64,000 bases of DNA from Trogon surrucura (GCA_020746105.1 CM036617.1:141077845-141141844), one strand, 5' to 3'; shown: positions 12,142-25,023, counted from the stretch's first letter. The notes: generated by a model not told the origin, from the sequence alone. Program-made: numbers and translations.

Positions 12142-15082
12142 AGGGAAAGGCCAGCTTTTTCTCCACATAACCACAATCATTGTCTATCGTAAGAGCCTAA
12201 TTGATTGATAAACTGTTAGAAACATTTCTTTTCTGCTTTTTTGGTAAAAACTGTGATCTGCTACCAGTTTGTCAGCATGTTCTTTCAGCTCCCCCCTTAA
12301 AAACAAACAAGCAGAAAACTCCATTTTTATAATTGAGATTCCCCATGAGAGCCGGTCATTGTTTTGAAGCTTTCAACAAAAAGTTAAGATTAATGATGTA
12401 CGTTCCCAGATGTTACTCTTTATAAGTTCATTTATCCCAGAATAAAGATACTTGTTTCTAAAAATACATAGTAGAAAAGCTGTCTCATAAAGGAGCTTCA
12501 AAGCTTACTTGGTTTTGGTGGTATTTAATTTTTCATTATTCTGTCAAAGTTTTGCCCATGTATCTCTCTGTAATCATTCAGATTTGCAACAAGCTATTCT
12601 TTCAGTAACATTTGCATTAGACTCACACTAATCTTCCTTTGGGGGCTTGTTTTCATTTACCACACTTGTATTTTCCATCCTGAATCACAGTGGCCATTTA
12701 AAAACAGATGGTGAAATTATCTGCTTTGCTCTTTTACACAGCACAGTGCTGTTTTGCCACAAAGCATAAATCTTCCATCAGTAGCACCTCACGTCACCAG
12801 GAATCTCTGAGCATTTATTTCTTCCAAATGGCATCCATGGCAAGTTTATTATTTTGTCACTGGTGCTATTCATTACAAGTTTATTAGAAACTTCACAAGC
12901 TTGCAGTTAGCTGAAATGATTTGTAGAAACGCAATGCAGAGCCATTAGGACATGCAATGCGGGGCAATTATGGGATTTGTTCTTTCAGTAATCAGAAATT
13001 CCCTGAAAAGCCTAAATACAATATTTTTTCCAAGAAGGTGCTTTATCAGAGCATTGTGCTGAGCATCTCAGCCTCAGACTCAACTTAAAGAGCCCCTAGA
13101 ACTACTTCCTCGCTCATCTGCTTGCAAAGTTTGTGTAATTATGTCTACAGAGTACTGCTTTTTCCTCAAAGAAAAATTCTTCAGGACTCTATTTTTGACA
13201 ACAGTGAAACACCAGCAGGCCAGCTTTGGAAACATCCCCATGACAGCAGAACATCACAGTAACTGCTACAGTTACAAATGCCTCTGACTCCCAGACCCGT
13301 GTGGGACAAGTGCTGGGAGAAATTGAGGATGGGCAAGATTCCCACCCTAGCACATGCAAAAGCCTGTGTCATGGTACAAGGGAGCATCCAAATAGTTGCT
13401 CTGGAGGTAAAACTGGTGATCAGAGTCCTGGATAATGATCCTGGCAATGACCTTCTGGTAAAGGTCTAGTAAGGACATCAACATTCATCAAGGGCATCAA
13501 GGGCCTTCCAGTGACTTCAGAGCAAGCTGAAAATAACTGTACATGGGATTGGGAGACCTTTGCATCCTTTTTCCCTCATGTTTCTGTCCTAGGAGGCTCT
13601 GGGATTTAAAAAGAAGATTGAAATGAATATAGCAGATTTTTTGGCTAAATATTGTTATTCTTACCTAACTCAAAAAGCCAATTCAGTATGACTGAATAAG
13701 AACTGTGAGCCTTACCATTACAGAGATAAATGCAAGGGTTTTTGAACAGTGAAAGTGCTGTGAAATCTCTGTAAAGAGCTACAAAAGAATATATTTATTT
13801 TACTGTCTTGACATTCCCATCCTAAAATCGAGGAGATTATTTGAGAACTCCTGAAGCAACAAAGAAGTAAAATAATAATCTGAGTTCCCTGTGCTCTCCT
13901 TCTTAACTTTTATTCCTATTCATAACAAGGGGAAAATATCCTTACTTTGTTCCTTAATAATGAACCAAAAGCTTGACTCCAAACTGTGTCTAAATTTTAA
14001 AACAAGTCACAGTCAGATAAGCAGGATGGTACTGATAGTCTTACTCAGAGAGGTAGAAGTTTTTCCCAGTTGGGCTGTGAGATTTTTGGAGGGGAAAATG
14101 AGGAATATGGAGGTTCAGTGTTGCTGACACTTCCGCAAGTGTCCAGACATAAACACAGTTATTTCTGACTTGAATATGATTATGGACCATGTGGAATATA
14201 TTGGAGTAATGTCCACACATAAGCAAAATCTCCTGATTTCAGATTTTGTATCAAGCTCACAATTCAACCCACATCTATCCAGGACCACCAAAACTGCCAA
14301 ATTTTGGGTAAATGTAGGTCAGATTTCAAGTTTGCCTGGGTTCTCAGAAGGGGCTTGTGATTTCACATTGAAATTGCACAAAACTGTGGCTGCTTTTATA
14401 AAGGTCTGACCAAGAAACAAAGAAAATTTATCCTAGTTTCCAGAGGTTTGTTCTAACCTTAAGTTTCAGTCAGTCTTGAATTCAGAATGTCTCATTTATA
14501 CAAATAGCAGATGATCTCAGATGAACCAAAATCACTAAGTCTTATATACTGTACAACTTTGCAAATTCATTTCATGGGAATGTATGTCATAACACCGACA
14601 TTATTTCTAAACACGACACCCAAACCATCTTTAATATGAGCACATTCCTTGGGATTTGTTGGATTGTACTTAAAAACAAAAAGCTACACCAAATCCTTTC
14701 AGTCATCCTTAGCTTTTGAAAGCAATATGATGCATTAATGATTATAATGAATATATATAGGTATAAAAACAACGGAAAAATGCCAACAAGTGAGTAAATT
14801 CCAAAATACCACTTATGAAAAGGTGTGTTTGAGAAAAAAACCCTTGCATTTTCAGTATTTACAAACCTTTCTATTACTATCTCGAAAACTTGAAAGTGAA
14901 TGTTATAATTTGTTTTTGCAAGACCATTTGGAAAAAGTTAAGTTTTAGAAATACGAAAAGAAATGCATTTGCATGAATGCTACCAGAAATATCTGTAAAA
15001 ACACACACTTCTTTGGTTTGCTTATGTCCCCCTGCTTATGAAATTCTGACGAAGAGTAAAAATATAATTTGCTTAATGAGAA

Positions 15083-15355
15083 TCAGCAATGTGGTCTAGT
15101 GGTTACTAGTCTATATTTAGAACTGGGGGACCTGGGACCAGTGCCTGTCTCAGATCCTGAGCCGCCATCTGTCCTTGGGCAAGGGACTTCACTCTTCTCC
15201 ATCTATGCATCTGCTTTTGCTTTTTTGTCCCTCTTTCACATCTAGACTGTAACATGTTCAAAATAGGACATGCATCAGCATCTCTGTAGGGGTGGCACAG
15301 TGCCCACCACAGAGCCAGTCTAAGCAGGGATGGTAATGTATCTAGCAGTATTAAA
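15083..15355 (+). mobile_element. MIR-like tRNA/CORE-SINE, ancient
   Basis: It begins with a tRNA-like head (GCAATGTGGTCTAGTGGTTA), followed by GGGGACCTGGGACCAGTGCC, then CTTGGGCAAGGGACTTCACT and CTCCATCTATGCATCTG. The tail is diverged, with ATCTAGACTGTAA, GCACAGTGCCCACCAC and GTATTAAATGC. The order matches amniote MIR/CORE-SINEs with an L2-type tail. The exact subfamily is not determined. Confidence 0.75.
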
Positions 15356-16352
15356 TGCTCCCTTGCACATTTAACGTGGGGCTTCCACCTTCTTTTGTAT
15401 CCAAACACAGCGCATGATGTCAAGGTGAAATGCTCAGGCTAAAAGAAGTGATCAGACCTGGAGCTGGTCTTCCAAGCTGCATGTCTTCCATACAGCTGTA
15501 TGAGGTGCTCTTACACTCATGGCAGCAAGTTTTGGGAAAAATAGATTGTACCCTTCCTAAGGATACTTTTCTGTCTGGCTCTTCCATCTGGATCAACCAT
15601 CATTCAAATATCGATCCTGACTCTACACTTGAGATTATGGTCTGGAGGAAAACTCTTTGAAGGGTATAATAAAATATCTCCTGAGGTAGTTATGTATTAC
15701 GCAGAAAGATTCGTTATACTTTTTAAAGGGTAAGCTTTGAGAGTTATGAGGATTGTTGTTCAATGGACATAAAATGGCGTAGCAACGTGATGTTTATTGT
15801 TTTCATTGCAAGCAACTCTGTCATGGTTGTAGACATGAAACTATTACTTTTTCCAAAGTGACACTCATACCACCGTTTGTAGCCTGCCGTTGAGAAATGG
15901 ACAGTTGTGCATTTACTACCAAGTGTGTATTTCATTAGAGCTGTGGTCAATTAAGTGAGGGTTTTTTTGATGGAATAAATAGCTGCAAGTGCTGTGGGAG
16001 TTCAGCAGGCACTTGGTCCCATCCCATTACAAGCCCTGACATTTCTTGCTAGATTTTTGCAAAGGAGATGAAAAGCAAAGATTTATCATTACACCAAGCA
16101 GCTCCAGCAGACTCCTCTCTGTTATCAGTAGGACTGGAAAGAAGGCATAAGGGGAGCATCTATAATACGTGGCCAGCTCTAAATAAAAGGAAACAGCAAC
16201 AGAGCATAAACATTGGATGCCATCAGGTAACGTGATGTGGGTGTGGGGTAATAGCAAAGGGAGGGGTGAGTTCTCGGGGAACACCTCCTGCCACCAAGCC
16301 AGCCTCCCCCCATCCTCCAGCATTTCCCCATCCCTCGTCCTTTCTGGAATAC

Positions 16353-16624
16353 CTTTCTTCCAGCCTCATTGTTGTGCAAGTTCATCAGCCTTCGTGCATT
16401 CTTTTTGATTTCTCGGGCATCAACAAACCTCCGGGAGAACTCAATGCCGTATCTGATATCCGCAGAGCAGCCTCCCCACTTCCAGCCCTCCTCCTGGTTG
16501 TAGTAGCCCTGTTTCTCTCGGTCACAGCCACAATTGCTGAGGTTGCCCTGGCTGCAGGCGGCCGTGACAGCGTGTGCAACCCCGGCAGCAGTAATGGCAT
16601 AGGTGAACGCAGCCTCCCTGCTTC
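16353..16624 (-). CDS. WNT7B: WNT7B exon 3
   Basis: This 272-bp internal exon completes Gly100 (1 nt from exon 2 plus GA) and encodes residues 101-190, from [15 protein letters not shown] to NNEAGRK. It contains the conserved Wnt AAFTYAI helix, the block [17 protein letters not shown] with the sequon at Asn127, the [11 protein letters not shown] motif, and the [20 protein letters not shown] helix. Four of the 24 conserved cysteines are here. The acceptor is strong (TTCTCTCCACAG ahead of GAAGCAGG) and the donor is AAAG followed by GTATTC at 16352 and below. Compared with the mammalian protein as I remember it, the changes are conservative ([20 protein letters not shown]). A long open frame exists on the opposite strand over this exon; it is an antisense shadow. 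Confidence 0.97.
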
Positions 16625-18296
16625 CTGTGGAGAGAAGCCAAAAGCTGATGGGTTGGCAGAAAGGCAGCACGCACTTTACTAAAGAAAGCACACACATTAT
16701 CCACAGCAACGGGGTCGGGCAGCAACGCGAGGAGGGCATTACTTCTAAGTGTGGATTTCTCATTCTCACAGCAGAGTTACGTACATATTAAAAATGCTCG
16801 GGTCAGCTGGGGCACATTACACCAGGTAAGCACCAGCTATATGATAGTCCCACCTAATCCCCTTGCCCAGAGGGGAATTTGGCAGTGGGTCTGGACAGTG
16901 GTGAGATGGAGCAACATGATTTGTTTTTACGCTGTCTAGTCAGATTTGCAAGCTGAACTTTAGCTGTTTCAGATGAATAATAAGCGAGTCACTGGCAGCA
17001 ATGCTCACCGGAAAACGGTAGTTACCTCTAACCATTGGCACTACACGGAAAAAGGAAAGCCTTCAGACAACGTAAAAACTACGAGACCCTTTCACATGTT
17101 CTAGAGGGCTAGGGCACAAATGAGGAAGGTAGGTTTTGTTTTCCTTCAAGGTAAAGTAGAAACTACCCCTTTCCTTTGCTGACTTCTCTTGCATATTAGT
17201 TTTGCTGTAATGACCCTTTTCTCCTCCCACTCTGACTCAAATCTCTGCATTACCTTGGCTATTAAGCTTACAAGGGGCACGGAAGTGCTGTGGTGGCATT
17301 ATTTACTCTCCAGAACAATTGAGATATGGTCACAGAAACGCAGTCATGTTCAGAAAAAAAACTTTTTAGAAAAAAAGTTTGTTTTTTTTTTTTTTATAAT
17401 GTTGCTACTTGTCAAGGCTCCTCATTCCCAATTCCACATTGTAGCTGTTGATACCAAGTATATGAAAAGAGGTAAATAATCCCCTTTCTTTACTAGACAC
17501 TGTTTGTGTGAGTTGCGTGTGGGATGCACCTAAGCAAGAAGATACAGAGGCAGAGCAGTCGAGAAGGATGCTACAGCCCATTTGTGCTCTCACATGAGAC
17601 CACACTGTCAGTGGCTTAGTGTAGGGCTGGATCACGGTCCTCGGTCTTTTAATATTCTTATTTATAATGTTTCCCTAAGTTTCCCCCTCAGTGCTATCCT
17701 CATTTTCTTCTATGTGTTTATCTGGTGATAAACAGTCAGTCTTGTAATATCACAGCCAAAGAATAACTGTAAAGATTTTGTGGAAAGTTGCTGAAATGTT
17801 TTAATGACCACACACAGAGCTTTAACATCGTTAATGGATTTGGGAAGAGAAAAAAAAAAGAACAAATTATCCAGAGAATAAAAAAAAAAAAGGCAAAAAA
17901 AGCAGCAAAAAGCTTAGAAGCTATTTTTAATTGTTTTATTTTAAGATTCACATATAACTATTCTGGAATGACTTGTGCGCAGAGTGGCATTTTTTATGTG
18001 TCATATTTCTTATTTTCTTAGATAGCTTCCTGAAACCTTACACTGCTGCTGGATATGAGAAAGACCCTACAAGAAACAATCATAAACTGCTTTTTGGCAC
18101 CATTTACTTGTTTCTCCAAAGCAATAAAAAAAGAAACTTAAGGTAAGAGAAAAATAAAAGGGTGCTGTGTTCTTCAGGCACGGAGAAGGTTAAACTGACT
18201 TGTGTATTATTTGAGCACATCGTGCCATAGAAGACCTGACTTTACTTTCAGACACAGAAGTGTTTTGTTGGGGTGTACAATATGTGTAGTCTGGTT

Positions 18297-18495
18297 CAGT
18301 GGTTCCCAAACCATGGCCCGCAGAACACTGGTGGTCCAGGAGGCCACGCTGAAGGGTTCACAGCTAACCCGCAGAGCCATATTAAACACTGTTTTTAATA
18401 GTGTTTTCAATTAAAAGTTTGATGATAACGATGCCTGGTGGTCCACAAGAAATTCTGAGGGTTGATAGCAATCCAAAAAAGTTTGAGAACCTCTG
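18297..18495. mobile_element. hAT-like non-autonomous DNA transposon (MITE)
   Basis: This 199-bp segment has imperfect terminal inverted repeats: CAGTGGTTCCCAAAC at the left and, reading inward from the right end, CAGAGGTTCTCAAAC. It is flanked by a degenerate 8-bp duplication, GTCTGGTT at 18289-18296 and TTCTTGTT at 18496-18503 (6 of 8 match). Eight-bp duplications and CAG-type ends of this kind are typical of hAT elements. The interior has no transposase frame, including ACTGGTGGTCC and CCTGGTGGTCC blocks facing the two ends. Confidence 0.75.
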
Positions 18496-19102
18496 TTCTT
18501 GTTCCTAGTGTATTCTCTAAAAAACGAATATCAGTAGCCACTCCTCTTTTCTTCACTTCTTCACCCACTAGCTGAAGTCAAAACCAAGACATGTGTTGTA
18601 AAATGTATCCTGTTTACTTGCAGGACTTCTTTTTTCATCTTGTTTGGAAAAAAAAAAAAAAGTATTCTTCTTCTATAAATTGAAAGATTGGAAATATGAG
18701 ATCTAACAGAAACTGCATATACAGATACATTTTTCTTCTTCTTCAGGATGAGTAAATGAGAATGAAAAATCAGACCCAGGAAAACCTTTTACTTCATATA
18801 CCTTTGAAACACGTGTAGGAACATTTATAAACAAGCAGAAACATATTCCTGCGAGGGAACATAGCAGTTGTGATCTACAGTTCAGTAGACTTACTCAGAG
18901 ATTAACCAGAGAGAGGTTACTTACATATTATGTTTAAGCTCAATGTATTCCACATGCATCCAGAGTAGAAGGTAGCCCATTTTACCATGGACACTGTGTC
19001 TGTGACCTGAGTTTTCACACAGCACTTCCCTTGGTCAGCTTTGTAAAACTAAAGAATATCCAGTCTCTGTTTGCCTTTCTCTCCCCCTCGTTCCCATTAA
19101 TT

Positions 19103-19135
19103 CCCTAATTAACTTCATTCCCCTAATTAACTTCA
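19103..19135 (+). repeat. 18-bp direct repeat containing TAATTAA
   Basis: CCCTAATTAACTTCATTC at 19103-19120 is followed directly by CCCTAATTAACTTCA. Each copy holds a TAATTAA homeodomain-type core. It may be only a small tandem duplication. Confidence 0.75.
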
Positions 19136-21140
19136 AGAACACAGGAAAATATCTTTCCTTCACCCACTTTAGAGTTATAATGGTGATGGAATTGTATCAA
19201 GTGATGGGATAATTCCAAATGGAAAACATATTGACTCTTTGAAGAGGTTACTCTTCTGTTTCAATGCAGCTCTAAACTAAGAAAGGCCCAGAAATAAGAA
19301 CTGGCTTGAAAATCAGATTCCTTTTACAATTTAAATTTTCCTGTGAAGTATTGAGTTTTTTGGGGGGTTGGGTTTTTAAACTAGACGATATTCCAAAACT
19401 TCCCTTGAACTTCAGTGTAAGCATTACCTCAGCAGTTCTCTAAAGTCCTAGGATGAGTAGAGTCTATCAGAAAATGCTGATGGGGGAGGGAGAGGAACCT
19501 CTGTGCTCAAATACTGTGTCTGCAGTACACAAAGCATGTCATCACTTGGAATCAGTTCTAAGCATGCCTTTGTTAGGCAGCGAAAAATATTTAAGTAGTG
19601 ATTGCTGTGATACCTGAATGGAGAACAATAATCTCATTTTATGGAATTTTCTGAGATTTCAAAAATATTCTTGTTCTGCAATGGAACAGAGACAAGTGTT
19701 TCCAGAAATGTTCATGAAATAGAGAAAAATTACTTTGTCTAATAACCGCCTGATCTAATAAGGCCAATAGGAGATCACCACCAGTACTTTCATCTTTGGT
19801 GAAGGTGGTCAGAGGTGCTTTCCTACAATCTGCCAGGCCGTGAGAGAACTCTTGCCTGTGGTCTGCTGCTCTGAGTTACTGCCATTTGCTTGAGTTGGTT
19901 TGCATTCGAACTAAGGGCTGTATTTTCAAAGTGCTCTAATACCCACCAATGCAAGCAATTGCTGATTAGACAGATGGATAAGGGATGGTTGAATCCTAAA
20001 ATGAGTGCTTTCTGGCAGATAAGGTGAGAGGAGCCTACTTATCCATTGCTGGAGTTGTGGAGCAGCCTATACTTTACCCCTAATTTAGATGTCTTCTCTG
20101 GCCAAGTTTTTGACTGCTAACTGAGCACTAAACTTAGCATGGTCTGATGTGGAAATTATTACAAGTTCCATAATTGCTGCAGTTTACTGCATTCTAGCAT
20201 GCACATATTCAGCAGAGTATTTTCAGCATGTAACCACAATCAGCTGAGAATCATATATGCTAAATATATATTTTGATCATTCATCTGTGAGTGGTGGATT
20301 AAAGTTTTAACTATTTTATAGTTATTAGCAAGGCATCTTTTTTTTTCTGAGTAACTAGATGAGAATATTACTATTTCATATATCATTTGGAAATGTCTTA
20401 TGTCAGTAGCTTGATGAAAAAGAGTGCCACTGAGTGTCAGCCATTAGAACTATAATTTAAGTATTTAGCTGTAGAATATCACTGTTTAGCCAGTAATTTA
20501 TTAAAACTTGGATCAACAGTCAGAGAGAAAAATACTCCATGCTGCTGTTGAACAAAACAAACTCCTCATGTACTTACACCACCTGTAGACATCAGATTAA
20601 TTATGTGACACAATGCAATATAGATCAGTGGTAAGAAGAAATGAACCACAGCAGAAGTTTGATTTTTTTTTGCCAAGCCTTTCCTTTTCAACAAGTCTTC
20701 TTCTGCAAGTGAAAGCTGAGGATATATCGAGTCATTTTTTTATGGGCAAAAGACAGTAGATACATCTAAATGAGTGAACTAGAATTCAGACAACAGCATC
20801 CCAAGTAGGACTGGATGAAGACTTTTACAGACAAGTTTAGTTCCTTTGTAATTTTATGTTTTATTCAACATGCACATTAGCAATTCTCAGAGAAAATAGT
20901 ACAGGCTCTTCTCCTTGGGTTCGATCCAAGGGCAATACAAGTCAGTGAGAGTTTTCTCACTGTCTGGAGCAGATCCTTTCTCTGTTTGCATTTTCAGCAT
21001 AATTAATTTGGGGCTACTTGATTTATAATCTAAAAGCAGAGATTGCTTTAATTTCTTTATTCCTCTAATTTACTATAGCCATGGCTGCATGGCAGAACTA
21101 TAGACCACTGAAATCACTTTTGTACAAGCAGAAAAAATAC

Positions 21141-21384
21141 CATAGAAAAATAGGGCTGACAGGAACCTCAAGGGAGTCTCTAGTCCATCTCTCAACCCTA
21201 ACATAGGTTAATAACACTAGTGTCCTTCACAACAGCTTTTTATTTGTCCTGCTCCTAAAGATCTTCAGTGGTGGGAATTCCACAGTCTATTCTAGTGCCT
21301 TGGGACCACTATTGGTATACATGTTACTAATACTAACCTGAAAGTGTGTTTCTGAACGCAAACCCACTGCTTCTTTATCTACAG
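21141..21384 (-). mobile_element. Older CR1 LINE fragment abutting the next CR1
   Basis: More diverged CR1 text in the same orientation: AGGGCTGACAGGAACCTC, TCTAGTCCATCTCTCAACCC, GGTGGGAATTCCACAGTCTA, and ACCCACTGCTTCTT at the end. It stops exactly where the younger CR1 tail begins. Insertion of the younger copy into or beside the older one is inferred. Confidence 0.75.
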
Positions 21385-21385
21385 A

Positions 21386-21575
21386 TAGAATCATAGAATC
21401 ATAGAATGCATTGGGCTGGAAGGGACCTTTAAAGGTCATCTAGTCCAATCCCCCTGCAGTGAGCAGGGACATCTTTAACCAGATCAGGTTGCTCAGAGCC
21501 CCATCAAGCCTGACCCTGAATGCCTCCAGGAGTGGAGCCTCCATCACCTCTGTGGGCAACCTGTTCCAATGCTAA
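21386..21575 (-). mobile_element. CR1 LINE 3' fragment (younger of an abutting pair)
   Basis: It starts with AGAATCATAGAATCATAG, the complement of the CR1 3' octamers, followed by GGCTGGAAGGGACCTTTAAA, CTAGTCCAATCCCCCTGCAG and ACCTGTTCCAATGCTAAGAG. The 5' end is unclear beyond about 21575, because the expected downstream CR1 text is not followed. Confidence 0.9.
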
Positions 21576-24500
21576 GAGCCCATTGCTCCCTTCTTCTAGC
21601 AGCAGCCTTTAAATGTTTAAAGATTCCCACTCCTTTCTGCATGTTCCATCATCAGTCCTTGCAGAGCAGTTTCAGGAGCTCTGATCACTCCTGGGCTCTC
21701 CCAGCGGGCTGGCCTGTGCCATGCAGTGTGGTGCCAGAGACGTGACAGGGAGCTCCTGCTGAGGTCTTGCCTGCTTGGGGCTGGAGCTAAAGGAGCAATT
21801 CATATGTCTCGCACGCTACACTCCTGTTTACTCATGCCAACATGGTGTTTTCACAGCAGCAGGACATTTTTGACTCTTACTCAGTTTGCAGTTGTCTTCT
21901 GTGCAGCTGTTTTCACACCAGATGTTTCCCATCTTGCATTTGTGCAGCTGATTATTCCCACGTATAGATCCCCATGTATTTGTCATTCTGATTTGCCTCC
22001 GCTTTTTTTTTTTTTTTCTTTTTTGTTCTTTTCCAGGACATTTCTCCTTGATCATTTTCAATTTTGACCCAAATTTTCTCCAACTTCCATACAGTCTCTC
22101 CCAGCCTGATACAATTTGTAAACTCAGTGTGTACAGTTTATTCCTTTGGTCAGGTCAAGAGTATGAATACTGGATGGAATCAGATCCAGCACAGATCACA
22201 ACGGGAAACCAGTTAGTACATCCTTCCATTACGATAACTACCCTCCAAGTATGATTTCCCGATAGTATGTACCCACTTGGTTAGCTTTTCCTTAGTTTTC
22301 TTATAAGAATGTTGCATAAAGCAGTGACAAAACCCTTTTTTAAGTCCAAGATAGATGGTATAAACTGCTTCTTGTCTGCCACAGAGGAAATTAGATTGGT
22401 TTAACATGATTTGTTCTTGACAGATCCTTGTTGTCTATTTCTCATCTCCTAGTTCTCAGTTATGAGCTTACAAATGGGTTTTTGTTCCCATATTCTTTTT
22501 ATTTACTGTAGTTAAGCTGATGGGTCCTACAATTCCTTTCTTTTTTTTCTTTTAGACAAAGACAATACATTTGTCTTTTCAATTCTTCTTAATTAGAGTT
22601 CTCCACAACTTTTCAGCGCTAATGTCTGTCAGGACTAATGGCTTTAAAATGGCTTCATTAAATGTTCTGAGATGAGGGGCAGCTAACTGGGAGGCCTTCA
22701 GCCTGGAAAAGTAAAATCCAGTAATTTGACGCTAAGATGGTATTCTTCTGTCCATGATATTAGTTCTATGACCATCTGCTCACCACTGACCTTTTTAGTG
22801 AAGGCTGGTGCAAGCAGTGCTTGGACTTCCTGATGTTATCCTTGGTTTATCCTCTCCTCAGGGGCCTGCTCCACTGAGTAGTGGACCAGCTTCTTTACTT
22901 CGTCTTGCACTCAGTATGGACTGAATGATTACTGTGTAGCCTATTGTCAAACAAATAGATATAGCTGTCTGTGGTCATGAGGTGCCTCTTGTAGCACCCG
23001 TGCTCAGAAATGCTTCTGGGTGATAAACCTGGTGCATATCAAATATCTGTTGTCTAGCAAGGCTCTTTGGTCATATCCGATGGACTCATCCAATGGGCAC
23101 ATTGGATAATGTACTCTTTAGAGTGTGTATTCACTTCTCATCTCCTCCCTAAAATCTAGAGTCTAACTAGAACAGTCTTGTTTAATTTGACTTCATCCAG
23201 ATGTTAGAGCTAGAGCAGGAATTGCACATGATTTCAGCTGCTTCTTCCTAAACTGCTCATGAAGTCTACTTCCAATTACATGTTGTTGAGACACAGAACA
23301 TTACCAATTTCAAAGCCGAGAATACATAGTGCTATGACATACTGGTTTATTTACAGATTATTCTCTTATTCAGCATTTTTCATGTCTAGACTCCCACTGA
23401 GTTTTTATGGTTGGAGGTGCCAGAATTTTGGGCATCAGTCTAGAATCACCCTGTCAACTGAATTGTTTTCTGTTGCTCATGTGGGTTTGTCAAATTTTCT
23501 TTTAGAATGCACTGTACACGAGCCAGATTTATTTCACAGTTGCCTTTTTGGAGCTCCTTGCCGTCACTATTTATATGCTTTTGGAAGCATGTCTATTAAA
23601 AAGAGCCATTTACTATGCCTCCGCTTTTCACATTTTTTCAAGCGTTTTTCCAATTTCATGGCTATTTTCTAAAGACTTGGTGGTAATTTCCACAGCAGTT
23701 TGTGTAATGAGGCTTCCAAAAATTTACAGGGGTTTTTTACTTCATTTACCCCCTAAACATATTCAGTTAACCCCTGGCAACCGTAAACAATAGTCAGCAT
23801 TTCTCTTCCAAAGCGAGCATAATTCTGTTGTGTTTTTGACTGTCTTTTGGCAGCATGTCCACTGGTGGAGTTTTCTGGGACAGCTCCTGTGAGGTTAGTA
23901 AGTAAGCTGTGATCTTTGGGAGCATGTTTAGAAATGCCCGGAGAAGTATGAAATTTTCGGTCCCCCCCCGTAAAGCTGTATTTGTTGTAGCAAGTATTTC
24001 GTACCAACTCAGCCCTAACAATCAATCTGTATCTCATTCTTACAGAAAATGGGGAAATGAAGTTTTGATCCCAAAGCACCACTGCTTGGTTTTGTTAAGA
24101 TTTAAACAGAACATGGTGCTAAGCACTCATTTAAAGAACGCAGAAGAGCATAGCTCGAGAAACAGACAGTGCACACAGCATGAGAGGGTGGTTCCCAGAT
24201 ACACTGTACCATTGAGAAAAGCCTGTGCAGTGTCACAGCCGGCTGTGTTTTCACAATGCTACTGCTAATACTGTCAAAGTAGTATGTGGGAAGCAATAGC
24301 TGGAGCAGAGAGATCGTCTCCTGCCTGTGTTCTCTTCTGGACCTACTGACATCCAGTTGTGGGACTTAATGATTCCCTGCTGAATGTTTGGTGCTTTTTC
24401 TTTTCAACGACAACCAGCGGTTTGATATATTGTAATACTGTGAAAGCTCAGCTGGAGACATCTTGGAGTGCACTGAGGTTTTAAAAAGTTCTTTGCACCC

Positions 24501-24605
24501 CTTGTCAGAAAGCATGGATTCCTGAAGGCATCTCAGAGAAACTGTGTCCTTAAGTATGCTAACATCCTTAAATTAAATGGGGCTCTGAGGAACTAGATGT
24601 TATAT

Positions 24606-24628
24606 ATTCTATTCTGTTCTGTTCTGTT
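24606..24628 (+). repeat. (TTCTG)n pentanucleotide microsatellite
   Basis: Short run of TTCTG/TTCTA units, with another TTCTATTC motif nearby at about 24641. Confidence 0.7.
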
Positions 24629-25023
24629 CAAATAATTATATTCTATTCTAATAATTCAACTACCTCAATCTATTCACAATAACAGTTCTTATGTGTAGGA
24701 TTTACCAATGCATTATGGTCTCTTGTTTTCAGGGCATTTCACATGGTGAAATAAAAACAGTATTAAAGAAACGGGTAGGGTTATCTACAGCTATGTGGGC
24801 ACATTTTTTTCTTTTAGTTTTGTTCTTGATGGTGTTCTTCCACTATGATATGGCCTGTTGCAGGTTTCTGAGGTACCTCTCTGGTGCTCAGCAAGGGAAA
24901 TGTTGTCAACTTTGATTTAAGAAAAAGAAAATAAGCTTGCTACATCTTCCAAAACCAAAAAGAAAACCAATAAACACTCAAATCTCCACTCTGAACCTGT
25001 CAGGGAAATGGAGGACAGTATTG

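Larger units (their letters stand above)
5657..16352 (-). other. WNT7B intron 3 (10.7 kb)
   Basis: The intron is bounded by the donor GTATTC after exon 3 and the ACATAG acceptor before exon 4. It contains a short CpG-dense patch (about 6470-6630), a duplicated 32-bp segment (11042-11073 and 12110-12141), a conserved-looking block near 12630-13060 and a MIR-like SINE (15083-15355). No other coding exon or RNA gene was recognised; the remaining open frames are short and domain-free. Confidence 0.9.

Noticed and set aside
16266-16682. 138-codon plus-strand open frame over exon 3
   Set aside because: Antisense shadow of WNT7B exon 3; no domain recognised.
16179-16769. 196-codon minus-strand frame taken as one protein
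   Set aside because: Only 16353-16624 is exon; the ends are intron read-through past clear splice sites.
20917-20935. B-box-like GGTTCGATCC on the plus strand
   Set aside because: It sits in a palindrome CCTTGG/CCAAGG with no tRNA D-arm or anticodon region upstream; the stem register does not fit a T-arm.
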